Translations under genes and position numbers: made by a program | Assembly: GCA_002425405.1 (NCBI GenBank) | Contig: DIME01000096.1 | Coordinates: 1 to 22,608, forward strand | DNA: 22,608 bases | From: Candidatus Accumulibacter vicinus | GTDB lineage: Bacteria; Pseudomonadota; Gammaproteobacteria; Burkholderiales; Rhodocyclaceae | Direction: 5' to 3' | Notes under the pieces: model-generated | Seen by the model: only the letters and a program-made list of their open reading frames with translations | Database searches by the model: none | What the model was told of the DNA's origin: nothing | Shown: in pieces, positions 15,743 to 22,608 of the stretch | Numbering within the stretch: position 1 is the first letter of the stretch | Layout of the letters: each line of letters begins with the position of its first letter

Positions 15743-17704
15743 ATGATGATTCCCAAAGAATACCCCCGTGTGGTCATCGAAGCGGTCGAACCGCAAGTAG
15801 ACGGCGGCCGTTTCCCCATCAAGCGCGTCGTCGGCGAGAAAGTCACCGTCAGTGCCGACATTTACAAGGAGGGCCACTTCAAGCTGGCGGCCGTGCTCAA
15901 GGCACGCCAGGCCGGGGACCGTGAGTGGCAGGAAAGCCCGATGACGCAGGGTGACAACGACCGCTGGTTCGGCGAGCTTACCGTCACCGCGATCGGTCGC
16001 TGGGAGTACACCATCGAGGCCTATGCCGAAACCTATCTGTCGTGGGTCGACGAAATCACCAAGAAAAGCGTGCCGGGTGCTGACCTCAGGAGCGAACTGC
16101 TGGAGGGTCTGGTGATCCTCAAGAAGTCGGCCGCCGTGGCACAAGGCGAAGATCTCAGCCGCATGCTGGGCATCATCGCGGCCATCGAAACTGCGCTGGC
16201 TGCCGGTGAGCAGCGTGGTGCCATCGACCTCGGCATCGGCAAGGTCATGCGCAGCATGATGGCCAGTTACCCTGATCGCAGCGAGGGCCATCAAATGACG
16301 CCCCCCTTGGCGATCATGGTCAATCGGCCGATTGCCCGTTTTGCCGCCTGGTACGAGTTCTTCCCGCGTTCGCAAGGCAATCTGCCGTACCGGCATGGCA
16401 CACTGCAGGACAGCATCCGTCGTCTGCACGACATCAAGGCGATGGGCTTCGACGTCGTCTATCTGCCGCCAATCCACCCCATTGGCCATAGCTTTCGCAA
16501 GGGCAAGAACAACAGTCTGGTAGCCGTACCGGGCGACGTCGGCAGTCCCTGGGCGATCGGCAACAAACACGGCGGCCACATGGCACTGGAACCGCAACTC
16601 GGCACCTGGGACGACTGGGAGCAGTTTGTCGCCACCTGCCGTGAGTTGGGAATCGAGATTGCGCTCGACTATGTGATGAACTGTTCACCCGACCATCCCT
16701 ATGTCACCGAGCATCCGGACTGGTTTTTCCATCGTCCCGATGGATCGATCAAGTACGCCGAAAACCCGCCCAAGAAATATCAGGATGTCTACCCGCTCAA
16801 TTTCGGAACCAGCGACCGCACCGGACTGTGGCAGGAAATGCTCAAGATTTTTCTGTTCTGGATCGGCAAGGGCGTCACCACCTTCCGGGTCGACAATCCG
16901 CACACCAAACCGGTGCCGTTCTGGGAATGGGTGATTGGTGAAGTGCACCGGCAGCACCCGCAAGTCATCTTCCTGGCCGAAGCCTTCACCAAACCGAAGA
17001 TGATGCGCTTGTTGGCGAAAGTCGGTTTCGCCCAGTCCTACACCTACTTCACCTGGCGCGACCACAAGCATGACCTGACCGAGTACGTCAGCGAACTGAC
17101 CTGTGGCGAGATGAAGGAGTACTTTACCGGCAACTTTTTTGCCAATACCCCCGACATCCTGCCACCGATCCTGCAGTTCGGCGGCCGCCCGGCATTCATC
17201 ATGCGCGCCGTGCTGGCCGCGACATTGTCAAGCGTCTACGGCATCTACAGCGGCTACGAGCTGTGCGAGAACGAGGCGATTCCCGGCAAGGAAGAGTACC
17301 TCGACTCGGAGAAATACGAGATCAAGATGCGCGACTGGAAAGCCCCGGGCAACATCGTCGACATCATCACCCGGATCAACCAGATCCGCCAGGAATGCCC
17401 TGCCCTGCAGACCTATAACAATGTGCTCTTCCTGAATGCCGACAACCCCAACATCCTTGCCTATGCCAAAATGACCGAAGACCGTTCGGACATTGTCATC
17501 TGCGTGGTCAATCTCGACCCCTTCCACGCGCACCACTCGATCCTGCATGTGCCACTGGGCTCCTTCGGAATTCCCGAGGACGAGCAGTACCAGGCGCACG
17601 ACCTGCTCTCCGGCGAGCGCTATCGCTGGCATGGTCCGACAGCTTATGTCGAGCTTGCTCCGACCACCAAGATGGCGCACATCATCAAGGTCCGGCGCTG
17701 GTAG
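15743..17704 (+). CDS. glgE: Alpha-1,4-glucan:maltose-1-phosphate maltosyltransferase GlgE
   Basis: A 653-residue GH13_3 enzyme that adds maltosyl units from maltose-1-phosphate to the non-reducing ends of alpha-1,4-glucan. The N-terminal beta-sandwich and helical insert run to about 190. The (beta/alpha)8 barrel starts near YEFFPRS (204-210) and VVYLPPIHPIG (238-248). The nucleophile is Asp384 in FRVDNPHTKP and the acid/base Glu413 in FLAEAFT, both in the GlgE-specific contexts. ALDYVMNCSPDHP (307-319), NPPKKYQD (341-348) and QSYTYFTWR (431-439) are also GlgE hallmarks. A C-terminal beta domain follows. The ATG at 15743 is chosen because AGGAG lies 7 nt upstream (a second ATG follows at 15746); the 46-codon upstream extension is not GlgE-like. 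It pairs with glgM on the same strand. Confidence 0.96.
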   Translation: MMIPKEYPRVVIEAVEPQVDGGRFPIKRVVGEKVTVSADIYKEGHFKLAAVLKARQAGDREWQESPMTQGDNDRWFGELTVTAIGRWEYTIEAYAETYLSWVDEITKKSVPGADLRSELLEGLVILKKSAAVAQGEDLSRMLGIIAAIETALAAGEQRGAIDLGIGKVMRSMMASYPDRSEGHQMTPPLAIMVNRPIARFAAWYEFFPRSQGNLPYRHGTLQDSIRRLHDIKAMGFDVVYLPPIHPIGHSFRKGKNNSLVAVPGDVGSPWAIGNKHGGHMALEPQLGTWDDWEQFVATCRELGIEIALDYVMNCSPDHPYVTEHPDWFFHRPDGSIKYAENPPKKYQDVYPLNFGTSDRTGLWQEMLKIFLFWIGKGVTTFRVDNPHTKPVPFWEWVIGEVHRQHPQVIFLAEAFTKPKMMRLLAKVGFAQSYTYFTWRDHKHDLTEYVSELTCGEMKEYFTGNFFANTPDILPPILQFGGRPAFIMRAVLAATLSSVYGIYSGYELCENEAIPGKEEYLDSEKYEIKMRDWKAPGNIVDIITRINQIRQECPALQTYNNVLFLNADNPNILAYAKMTEDRSDIVICVVNLDPFHAHHSILHVPLGSFGIPEDEQYQAHDLLSGERYRWHGPTAYVELAPTTKMAHIIKVRRW

Positions 17705-17794
17705 CCGCTGGTCAGCCCGACCGGCAAGCAGGCACTGCTGGCCAGGGCGGCGAGCATAGCTTGGGCGACTTGCACCACAACCAGCGAAATGGGA

Positions 17795-17826
17795 CCGGGG
17801 CAGGCCGGTCCTCCGGCCTGCCCCGG
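17795..17826. terminator. 14-bp perfect hairpin between convergent glgE and glgP
   Basis: CCGGGGCAGGCCGG (17795-17808) and its exact reverse complement (17813-17826) flank a TCCT loop. It lies 90 nt after the glgE stop and 10 nt after the glgP stop, a natural place for a shared terminator. Neither side has a long T-run, though on the minus strand it is followed by TCCCATTTCG. Confidence 0.6.
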
Positions 17827-17836
17827 CTGCGATCAC

Positions 17837-20416
17837 TCAATCTTCTCCGGCAAGGGCACGTGTAAACTGCATGTCCTTGCTCGACAGCTGACTGAGTTCG
17901 ATGCGCACCGGCTTCACCTTCCAGATCTCGTCGCAGTACTCGCGGATCGACCGGTCGGAAGAGAAGAAACCTGAACGTGCAACGTTGAGAATCGACATCC
18001 GCGTCCAGCGATCGACATCCAGATAGGCTTCCGAGACTCTGGCCTGACAATCAATGTACGACTGAAAGTCGGCCAATACCATGTACTCATCATGGTTTAG
18101 AAGATGATCAACGAGAGGCCGGAAGATTTCCCGGTCTCCCTTGGTAAAGAAGCCACTGGCAATCAGGTCGATTACTTCACGCAGGTGCGGGTTTGCGTCG
18201 TAGTAAGCCCGTGGTCGGTAGCCCGTCCTTCTGAGTTCCATGACCTCGGGCGTGCTCATCCCGAACAGGAAGAAGTTGTCGTCGCCGACTTCCTCGCGGA
18301 TTTCGACATTGGCACCGTCGAGCGTGCCGATGGTCAGCGCACCGTTCATCTGGAACTTCATGTTGCCGGTCCCGGAAGCTTCCTTGCCGGCCAGTGAAAT
18401 CTGTTCGGACAGATCGGCTGCGGGAAAGATTAACTGGGCATTCTTGACGTTGTAGTTCGGAAAGAAAACCACCTGCAGCTTGCCATGCATCGCCGGATCG
18501 CGACCGATCACGTCGGCGACGGCGTTGATCAGCCGGATGATCAGCTTGGCCATGAAGTAACCCGGCGCTGCCTTGCCCCCGAAGATCACGGTGCGGGGCG
18601 CGGTGGCGAGGTTGGGATTGTCCTTCAGGCGCTTGTACAAGGAAACCACATGCAGGATGTTGAGGTGCTGCCGCTTGTACTCATGAAAACGCTTGACCTG
18701 GATGTCGAACATCGACGCCGGATTGACGTCGACATGGACAAAACGTTTGATCTCGCCGACCAGCCGGTTCTTGTTGCCGCTCTTGATCCGCCGCCAGGAT
18801 TCGCGAAAGGCGGGATCGTTGGCATACGGTTCGAGTTCGCGCAGCCGTGTCATGTCGGTCACCCAGCCGGCACCGATGGTTTCCTCGATCAGCCCGGACA
18901 TCGTCGGGTTCGCCAGGAGCACAAAGCGGCGCGGCGTGACGCCGTTGGTCTTGTTGTTGAACTTCTCCGGCCACATCTCGTAGAAGTCCTTGAGGACATC
19001 CGACTTGAGCAGTTCGGAATGCAGCCTGGCCACGCCATTTACCGCAAAGCTGCCGACAACGGCGAGATTCGCCATGCGCACGTAGTGCGCACCATCCTCG
19101 TCGATCAGCGACATCCTTCTCAGCCGCGCGTCGTCGCCCGGATAGCGAATCCGCACTTCGTCGAGGAAACGCAGGTTGATCTCGCAAATGATCTCGAAAT
19201 GCCGTGGCAGCACGCGCTTGAACAAGGCCAGTCGCCACTTTTCGAGCGCCTCCGGCAGCAGCGTGTGGTTGGTGTAGGCGAAGGTCTTGCAGGTAATCGC
19301 CCAAGCCTGATCCCACTCCATCATATATTCATCGACCAGCAGGCGCATCAGTTCCGCCACGGCGATCGACGGATGCGTATCGTTGAGCTGGACGACAAAC
19401 TTCTCGTCGAAATGATCGAGATTCTTCTCGCGCTGCAGTTGCAGGCGGATCATGTCCTTCAGTGAGCAAGCCACGAAGAAGTACTGTTGTTCTAGCCTGA
19501 GTTCCTGGCCTGCTTCGGTTTCGTCGTTCGGGTACAGCACCTTGGTGATGGTCTCCGAGCGAATCTGGGCATCGACGGCCTCATGGTAGTTGCCGGCATT
19601 GAAGGCCGCGAAATCGAAACTCTCCGGCGCCTCGGCGCTCCAAAGCCTGAGCCGGTTCGGGGTGTTCACTCCGTAACCCAGTACCGGCATGTCCCAGGCG
19701 GTACCGCGAACCACCTTTGCCGGGACCCATTGCACGCGCAGGCGGCGTTCGCCGTTTGCCTCGAACTGAAATTCGGTATGACCGCCGAGCTTGATGTCGA
19801 AAGCGATATTCGGACGGTGGATCAGCCAAGGACTCCCGGCACGTAACCACTTGTCGGTCAGCTCGACCTGCTGCCCATCGCGAATCGCCTGTGTGAAGAT
19901 ACCGAACTCATACAGGATGCCATAACCGATGGCGGGAATTTCGAGGGTTGCCAGCGAGTCGAGGTAACACGCCGCCAAGCGTCCGAGACCGCCGTTGCCG
20001 AGCCCCGGCTCCTCTTCCTGGTCGAGCAGCATCTCCAGATCGAGTCCGAATTCCTGGGTGGCCTGCCGGGCCTTGTCGAAGATCCCGAGATTGATCAGAT
20101 TGTTGCCGAGTTGCGGACCGATCAGGAATTCGGCAGACATGTAACAGACGGTACGGCTGCCCCGATCGCGATAGGTGCGCGCAGTTTGTACCCAGCGTTG
20201 CAACAGGCGGTCGCGTACCGCCTGCGCGAGCGCCATGAAGCAGTCACGCCGCGTCGCCACCTGCGGGAAGCGCGCCTGCACATAGACCAGTTTGTCGAGG
20301 ATGGCTCGCTGCAGCGCATCCACACTGAGTCCGGTACGCCGGTCTTCGCGCCCCACCAGCGGATCGCCGACCGCCTCTAGCGGCGGCGCATTTTCTTTTT
20401 CCATTTCAACGTTCAT
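17837..20416 (-). CDS. glgP: Glycogen/alpha-glucan phosphorylase
   Basis: An 859-residue GT35 phosphorylase that releases glucose-1-phosphate from alpha-glucan. Family landmarks include EEEPGLGNGGLGRLAACYLD, VVQLNDTHPSIAVAELMR, NGVTPRRF, VKRFHEYKRQHLN and EASGTGNMKFQMNGALTIGT, where the PLP lysine is at about residue 687. The start is placed at 20416 (MNVEMEKEN) because AAAGGGG lies 5 nt upstream. An in-frame ATG at 20446 (MDKKSKGAD) has no ribosome binding site. The first 30 or so residues are a short extension before the conserved body. It converges with the glgM-glgE pair, so synthesis and breakdown genes are adjacent but separately transcribed. Its product is also the acceptor substrate of GlgM. 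Confidence 0.97.
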   Translation of the reverse strand: MNVEMEKENAPPLEAVGDPLVGREDRRTGLSVDALQRAILDKLVYVQARFPQVATRRDCFMALAQAVRDRLLQRWVQTARTYRDRGSRTVCYMSAEFLIGPQLGNNLINLGIFDKARQATQEFGLDLEMLLDQEEEPGLGNGGLGRLAACYLDSLATLEIPAIGYGILYEFGIFTQAIRDGQQVELTDKWLRAGSPWLIHRPNIAFDIKLGGHTEFQFEANGERRLRVQWVPAKVVRGTAWDMPVLGYGVNTPNRLRLWSAEAPESFDFAAFNAGNYHEAVDAQIRSETITKVLYPNDETEAGQELRLEQQYFFVACSLKDMIRLQLQREKNLDHFDEKFVVQLNDTHPSIAVAELMRLLVDEYMMEWDQAWAITCKTFAYTNHTLLPEALEKWRLALFKRVLPRHFEIICEINLRFLDEVRIRYPGDDARLRRMSLIDEDGAHYVRMANLAVVGSFAVNGVARLHSELLKSDVLKDFYEMWPEKFNNKTNGVTPRRFVLLANPTMSGLIEETIGAGWVTDMTRLRELEPYANDPAFRESWRRIKSGNKNRLVGEIKRFVHVDVNPASMFDIQVKRFHEYKRQHLNILHVVSLYKRLKDNPNLATAPRTVIFGGKAAPGYFMAKLIIRLINAVADVIGRDPAMHGKLQVVFFPNYNVKNAQLIFPAADLSEQISLAGKEASGTGNMKFQMNGALTIGTLDGANVEIREEVGDDNFFLFGMSTPEVMELRRTGYRPRAYYDANPHLREVIDLIASGFFTKGDREIFRPLVDHLLNHDEYMVLADFQSYIDCQARVSEAYLDVDRWTRMSILNVARSGFFSSDRSIREYCDEIWKVKPVRIELSQLSSKDMQFTRALAGED

Positions 20417-20495
20417 GTCAGCCCCTTTACTCTTCTTGTCCATTGAGGTGTACGAGATCGTGAATCCGCGTCCACCGATCCACGCCCGTGGCGAG

Positions 20496-20504
20496 TCTAT
20501 AACA
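20496..20504 (-). promoter_or_regulatory. Candidate extended -10 promoter for glgP
   Basis: On the minus strand TG-t-TATAGA forms an extended -10 element about 80 nt before the glgP ATG, giving a leader of about 70 nt. The -35 region is GC-rich and does not match. Confidence 0.42.
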
Positions 20505-20628
20505 TTGCGGGCAGCCGCGCACGCTGCGCCGTCCAAACGCAACCATTCTCGTTCTGAGTAATGCGCTGACGACTGGCCGGAGCATCCGGGAGATCCGGGG
20601 GAGCGCCGGGTTGCCGCTCACGCGGAGA

Positions 20629-20787
20629 CTAGAGCCCAGAATTCTCTTCGGTCACCCAGGCCTCGATTTCGAGAAAATCCTTCTGGTTCTGGCGGAGGAC
20701 CAGAAAGAAGACAAGCGCCAGAAGCAGCGCGAAGAGCAGGACCGAGACCTCGTGCCAGCCCAGGTTTGCGAGCAGTTGAAGCGGCAT
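20629..20787 (-). CDS. Small single-helix membrane protein, unrecognised
   Basis: A 52-residue open frame from ATG (20787) to TAG (20629). A strong ribosome binding site, GGAGG, lies 5 nt upstream of the ATG, one of the clearest sites in the window. The protein has a short amphipathic start (MPLQLLANLGWHEV), one hydrophobic helix (about 15-32, SVLLFALLLALVFFLVL), then a basic turn (RQNQK) and an acidic tail (DFLEIEAWVTEENSGL). The positive charges after the helix predict a cytoplasmic C-terminus. The layout resembles small respiratory subunits such as CcoQ, but I cannot assign a family. It sits 148 bp after serA on the same strand and upstream of glgP. Confidence 0.65.
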   Translation of the reverse strand: MPLQLLANLGWHEVSVLLFALLLALVFFLVLRQNQKDFLEIEAWVTEENSGL

Positions 20788-20899
20788 GGATTCCTCCGTT
20801 CATCGATGCGGCGGACCGGCGAAAGCCGAGGCCAAACCGCCTTGACCGGCCTATGACCCGCGTTCGATCGACCTGGTTCCAGCCACAGGGAGTGCAACT

Positions 20900-20935
20900 G
20901 GCGAGCCGGCCCAGCTCGCCGTTTCGGGCAGAAAC
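20900..20935 (-). terminator. Hairpins directly after serA
   Basis: On the minus strand, immediately after the serA stop, there is GTTTC-N5-GAAAC (20921-20935), followed by GGCGAGC-N7-GCTCGCC (20900-20920). The GC-rich stem could act as a terminator, but no long T-run follows. Confidence 0.42.
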
Positions 20936-22108
20936 TTAGAGCACGCGTACGCGAATCACGCGTTCAACCGCCTTGATGGCGTTGATTACCTCTTCGCAAG
21001 GCTTTTTCTCGACGTCCACGATGTTGAAGGCCAGTTCGCCGCGGCTCTTGTTCATCATGTCCACGACATTGACCTGGTGGTTGGCAAGAATCGACAGGAC
21101 ATGGCCGAGAACACCGGAAACATTGTCGTTGGAGAAAGTGATCCGCGAGGTGCCCGGACTGCGCTCCATGCTGATCTTCGGAAAGTTCACCGAATTCACG
21201 ATGTGGCCATTTTCCAGATAGTCGACCAGTTGGTTGGCAGCCATCACCGCACAGTTTTCCTCGGATTCCTCGGTACTCGCGCCGATGTGCGGCATGGCAA
21301 TGATTCGCGGGTGTCCGAGCAGAGCGGGCTCGGGAAAATCGCAGACGTACTTGCCGAGCCGACCGGCGTCAAGACTGCGCAGGACTGCCGCCGAGTCCAC
21401 GATCGCATCCCGGGCAAAATTGAGCAGCACGGCACCAGGTTTGATGACCGCCAGGGTGTCGTCGTTGAGCATATGCCGGGTGGCATCGACCGCCGGCACA
21501 TGCAGCGAGACGTAGTCGGAACGGGCGAGCAGCGATTGCAGGTTTTCCATGCGGCTGACTTCGTTCGACAGGCGCCAGGCTGCATCGATCGACAACACCG
21601 GGTCAAAACCGATCACCGCCATGCCCATCGCCAGCGCCATGTCGGCGACCATCGAGCCGATGGCTCCGAGGCCGACGATACCGATCGTCTTGCCACGGAT
21701 CTCGTGGCCGGCAAAGCGGGATTTGGCTTTCTCGACGAGCGGCGACATCTCCGCCGGATCCTTGAGATCGGCGAGCGACTGTACATAGTTCATGCCGTCG
21801 ACGATGCCGCGCGCACTCAGCAGCATGCCGGCCATCACCAGTTCCTTGACGGCGTTGGCATTGGCTCCCGGGGTGTTGAACACCACGATCCCCTGCTTGC
21901 CGTACTCTGCGACCGGCACATTGTTGACCCCGGCACCGGCGCGGGCGACGGCCAGCAGCGAGGCGGGAACGTCGATACCCTGCAGCTTCTGGCTGCGCAG
22001 GAGAAAAGCGTCGGGGTGAGCGATGTCGCTACCGACTTCATAGGATTGACGCGGGAATCGATCAAGACCCTTGATCGAAATCTTGTTGTAGGTTCTGACC
22101 TTGTACAT
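20936..22108 (-). CDS. serA: D-3-phosphoglycerate dehydrogenase
   Basis: A 390-residue NAD-dependent dehydrogenase of the short SerA type. The Rossmann motif is GIVGLGAIGSM (143-153). The catalytic residues are Arg233 (LLNFARDAIVD), Glu260 (DFPEP) and His274 (AMPHIGAS). A C-terminal ACT domain (about 319-390, RITFSNDNVSGVLGHVLSIL) probably senses serine. It oxidises 3-phosphoglycerate to 3-phosphohydroxypyruvate, the first step of serine synthesis. The ATG at 22108 (MYKVRTYNKISIKGLDRFP) begins the family-like sequence; the 41-codon open extension upstream runs into serC and is rejected. The ribosome binding site is weak. It lies 41 nt after serC on the same strand, so the two are probably one operon. 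Confidence 0.95.
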   Translation of the reverse strand: MYKVRTYNKISIKGLDRFPRQSYEVGSDIAHPDAFLLRSQKLQGIDVPASLLAVARAGAGVNNVPVAEYGKQGIVVFNTPGANANAVKELVMAGMLLSARGIVDGMNYVQSLADLKDPAEMSPLVEKAKSRFAGHEIRGKTIGIVGLGAIGSMVADMALAMGMAVIGFDPVLSIDAAWRLSNEVSRMENLQSLLARSDYVSLHVPAVDATRHMLNDDTLAVIKPGAVLLNFARDAIVDSAAVLRSLDAGRLGKYVCDFPEPALLGHPRIIAMPHIGASTEESEENCAVMAANQLVDYLENGHIVNSVNFPKISMERSPGTSRITFSNDNVSGVLGHVLSILANHQVNVVDMMNKSRGELAFNIVDVEKKPCEEVINAIKAVERVIRVRVL

Positions 22109-22149
22109 GGCAATGTGACCCGGATAGGTGATCGGTGAAATGACGGGAA

Positions 22150-22608
22150 TCAGGCGGCGACCTGCTGATAGGCCCAGGCCAGCCATGGCATCAGCGCCTG
22201 CAGGTCGGCAGTTTCGACGGTTGACCCACACCAGATGCGAATCCCTGCCGGCGCGTCCTTGTACGAACCGATGTCGAAAGCAACGCCTTCGCTGTCGAGC
22301 AGCTTGACGAGCTTCTTCACCTGCTCAGCGTCGAGTTGCACGCTCAGGCAGACGCTGGTGTTCGAGCGCGTTGCCGGATCCTTGGCCAGGAAGGCGATCC
22401 AGTCGTTGGCGGCGACAAACCCGGCGATCACCGCCAGGTTGGCCTCGCTGCGCGCGATCGCCGCCGGGACGCCGCCAATCGCTTCGATCCATTGCAAGGC
22501 GTCGAGATAGTCGGCAACGCAGAGCATCGAAGGGGTGTTGATCGTTTCCCCGCGGAAGATGCCTTCGCTGAGCTTGCCGCCGGAGGTCAGGCGGAACACC
22601 TTGGGCAG
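22150..22608 (-). CDS. serC: Phosphoserine aminotransferase, C-terminal part (cut by window edge)
   Basis: The frame is open to the right edge and encodes the last 152 residues. LPKVFRLTSGGKLSEGIFRG, GETINTPSMLCVADYLDAL, DPATRSNTSVCL and SYKDAPAGIRIWCGSTVE fit the SerC family found in alphaproteobacteria and methanogens more closely than the E. coli enzyme. The PLP-binding lysine lies upstream of the visible part. The enzyme converts 3-phosphohydroxypyruvate, the SerA product, into phosphoserine using glutamate. A GTG at 22599 is an internal valine, not a start. The assignment is supported by the serA gene 41 nt downstream. Confidence 0.93.
   Translation of the reverse strand: MPKVFRLTSGGKLSEGIFRGETINTPSMLCVADYLDALQWIEAIGGVPAAIARSEANLAVIAGFVAANDWIAFLAKDPATRSNTSVCLSVQLDAEQVKKLVKLLDSEGVAFDIGSYKDAPAGIRIWCGSTVETADLQALMPWLAWAYQQVAA

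Noticed and set aside
18485..19465. 326-codon plus-strand frame inside glgP
   Set aside because: It is antisense to a clearly real phosphorylase, is composed mostly of His/Asp/Arg/Val-rich low-complexity sequence, and shows no recognisable motif.
22109..22231. 41-codon upstream extension of serA
   Set aside because: It overlaps the end of serC and adds sequence unlike SerA; MYKVRTYNK is the natural N-terminus.

Overview
The window is GC-rich (mostly G/C at third codon positions) and densely packed chromosomal DNA from what looks like a betaproteobacterium, probably Rhodocyclales and possibly a Candidatus Accumulibacter-like organism. That placement is inference from gene neighbourhoods (alr-radA next to lplT; tsaB-rimI-uracil-DNA glycosylase; serC-serA) and protein character. 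No marker gene such as 16S rRNA is present. I found no rRNA, tRNA, CRISPR array, insertion sequence, prophage or defence system.

Layout, left to right. (1) Bases 1-2535, plus strand: two overlapping genes for NuoM/MrpD-family membrane subunits, the first cut by the window edge and lacking several proton-path residues. (2) 2825-3232, plus: a small DUF4332 (helix-hairpin-helix-like) protein, then about 300 bp with no convincing gene. (3) 3540-7911, minus: a tightly packed set read as lysR, alr, radA and, after a 69-nt gap, an alpha/beta hydrolase. lysR-alr and alr-radA are joined by a 1-nt overlap and a 2-nt gap. (4) 8080-9948, plus: lplT (lysophospholipid transporter), then an Lrp/AsnC regulator with its own recognisable promoter. 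(5) A perfect 17-bp hairpin at 9952-9999 separates this from the minus-strand block. (6) 10029-14151, minus: tsaB, rimI and a type 4 uracil-DNA glycosylase in overlapping frames, then lemA and two TPM-domain genes. (7) 14384-17704, plus: a GlgM-type glycosyltransferase and a GlgE maltosyltransferase. (8) 17837-20416, minus: glycogen phosphorylase, converging on glgE across a strong hairpin. (9) 20629-20787, minus: an unrecognised 52-residue one-helix membrane protein with a strong ribosome binding site. (10) 20936-22608, minus: serA and the C-terminal part of serC, the first two steps of serine synthesis.

How the genes fit together. GlgM, GlgE and GlgP give a route from ADP-glucose and glucose-1-phosphate through maltose-1-phosphate to alpha-glucan and back to glucose-1-phosphate. 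SerA and SerC divert 3-phosphoglycerate to serine. Alr supplies D-alanine for the cell wall and LplT recycles lysophospholipid, so both serve the envelope. TsaB supports the t6A modification of tRNA, and RimI is an N-acetyltransferase.

Most of the window is ordinary core genome. The points worth a second look are the degenerate NuoM paralogue, the GlgM-GlgE pair in a putative betaproteobacterium, the small membrane protein, the lysR inserted in the alr-radA unit, and a few inverted or direct repeats. I do not see a clear undescribed multi-gene system and do not claim one.
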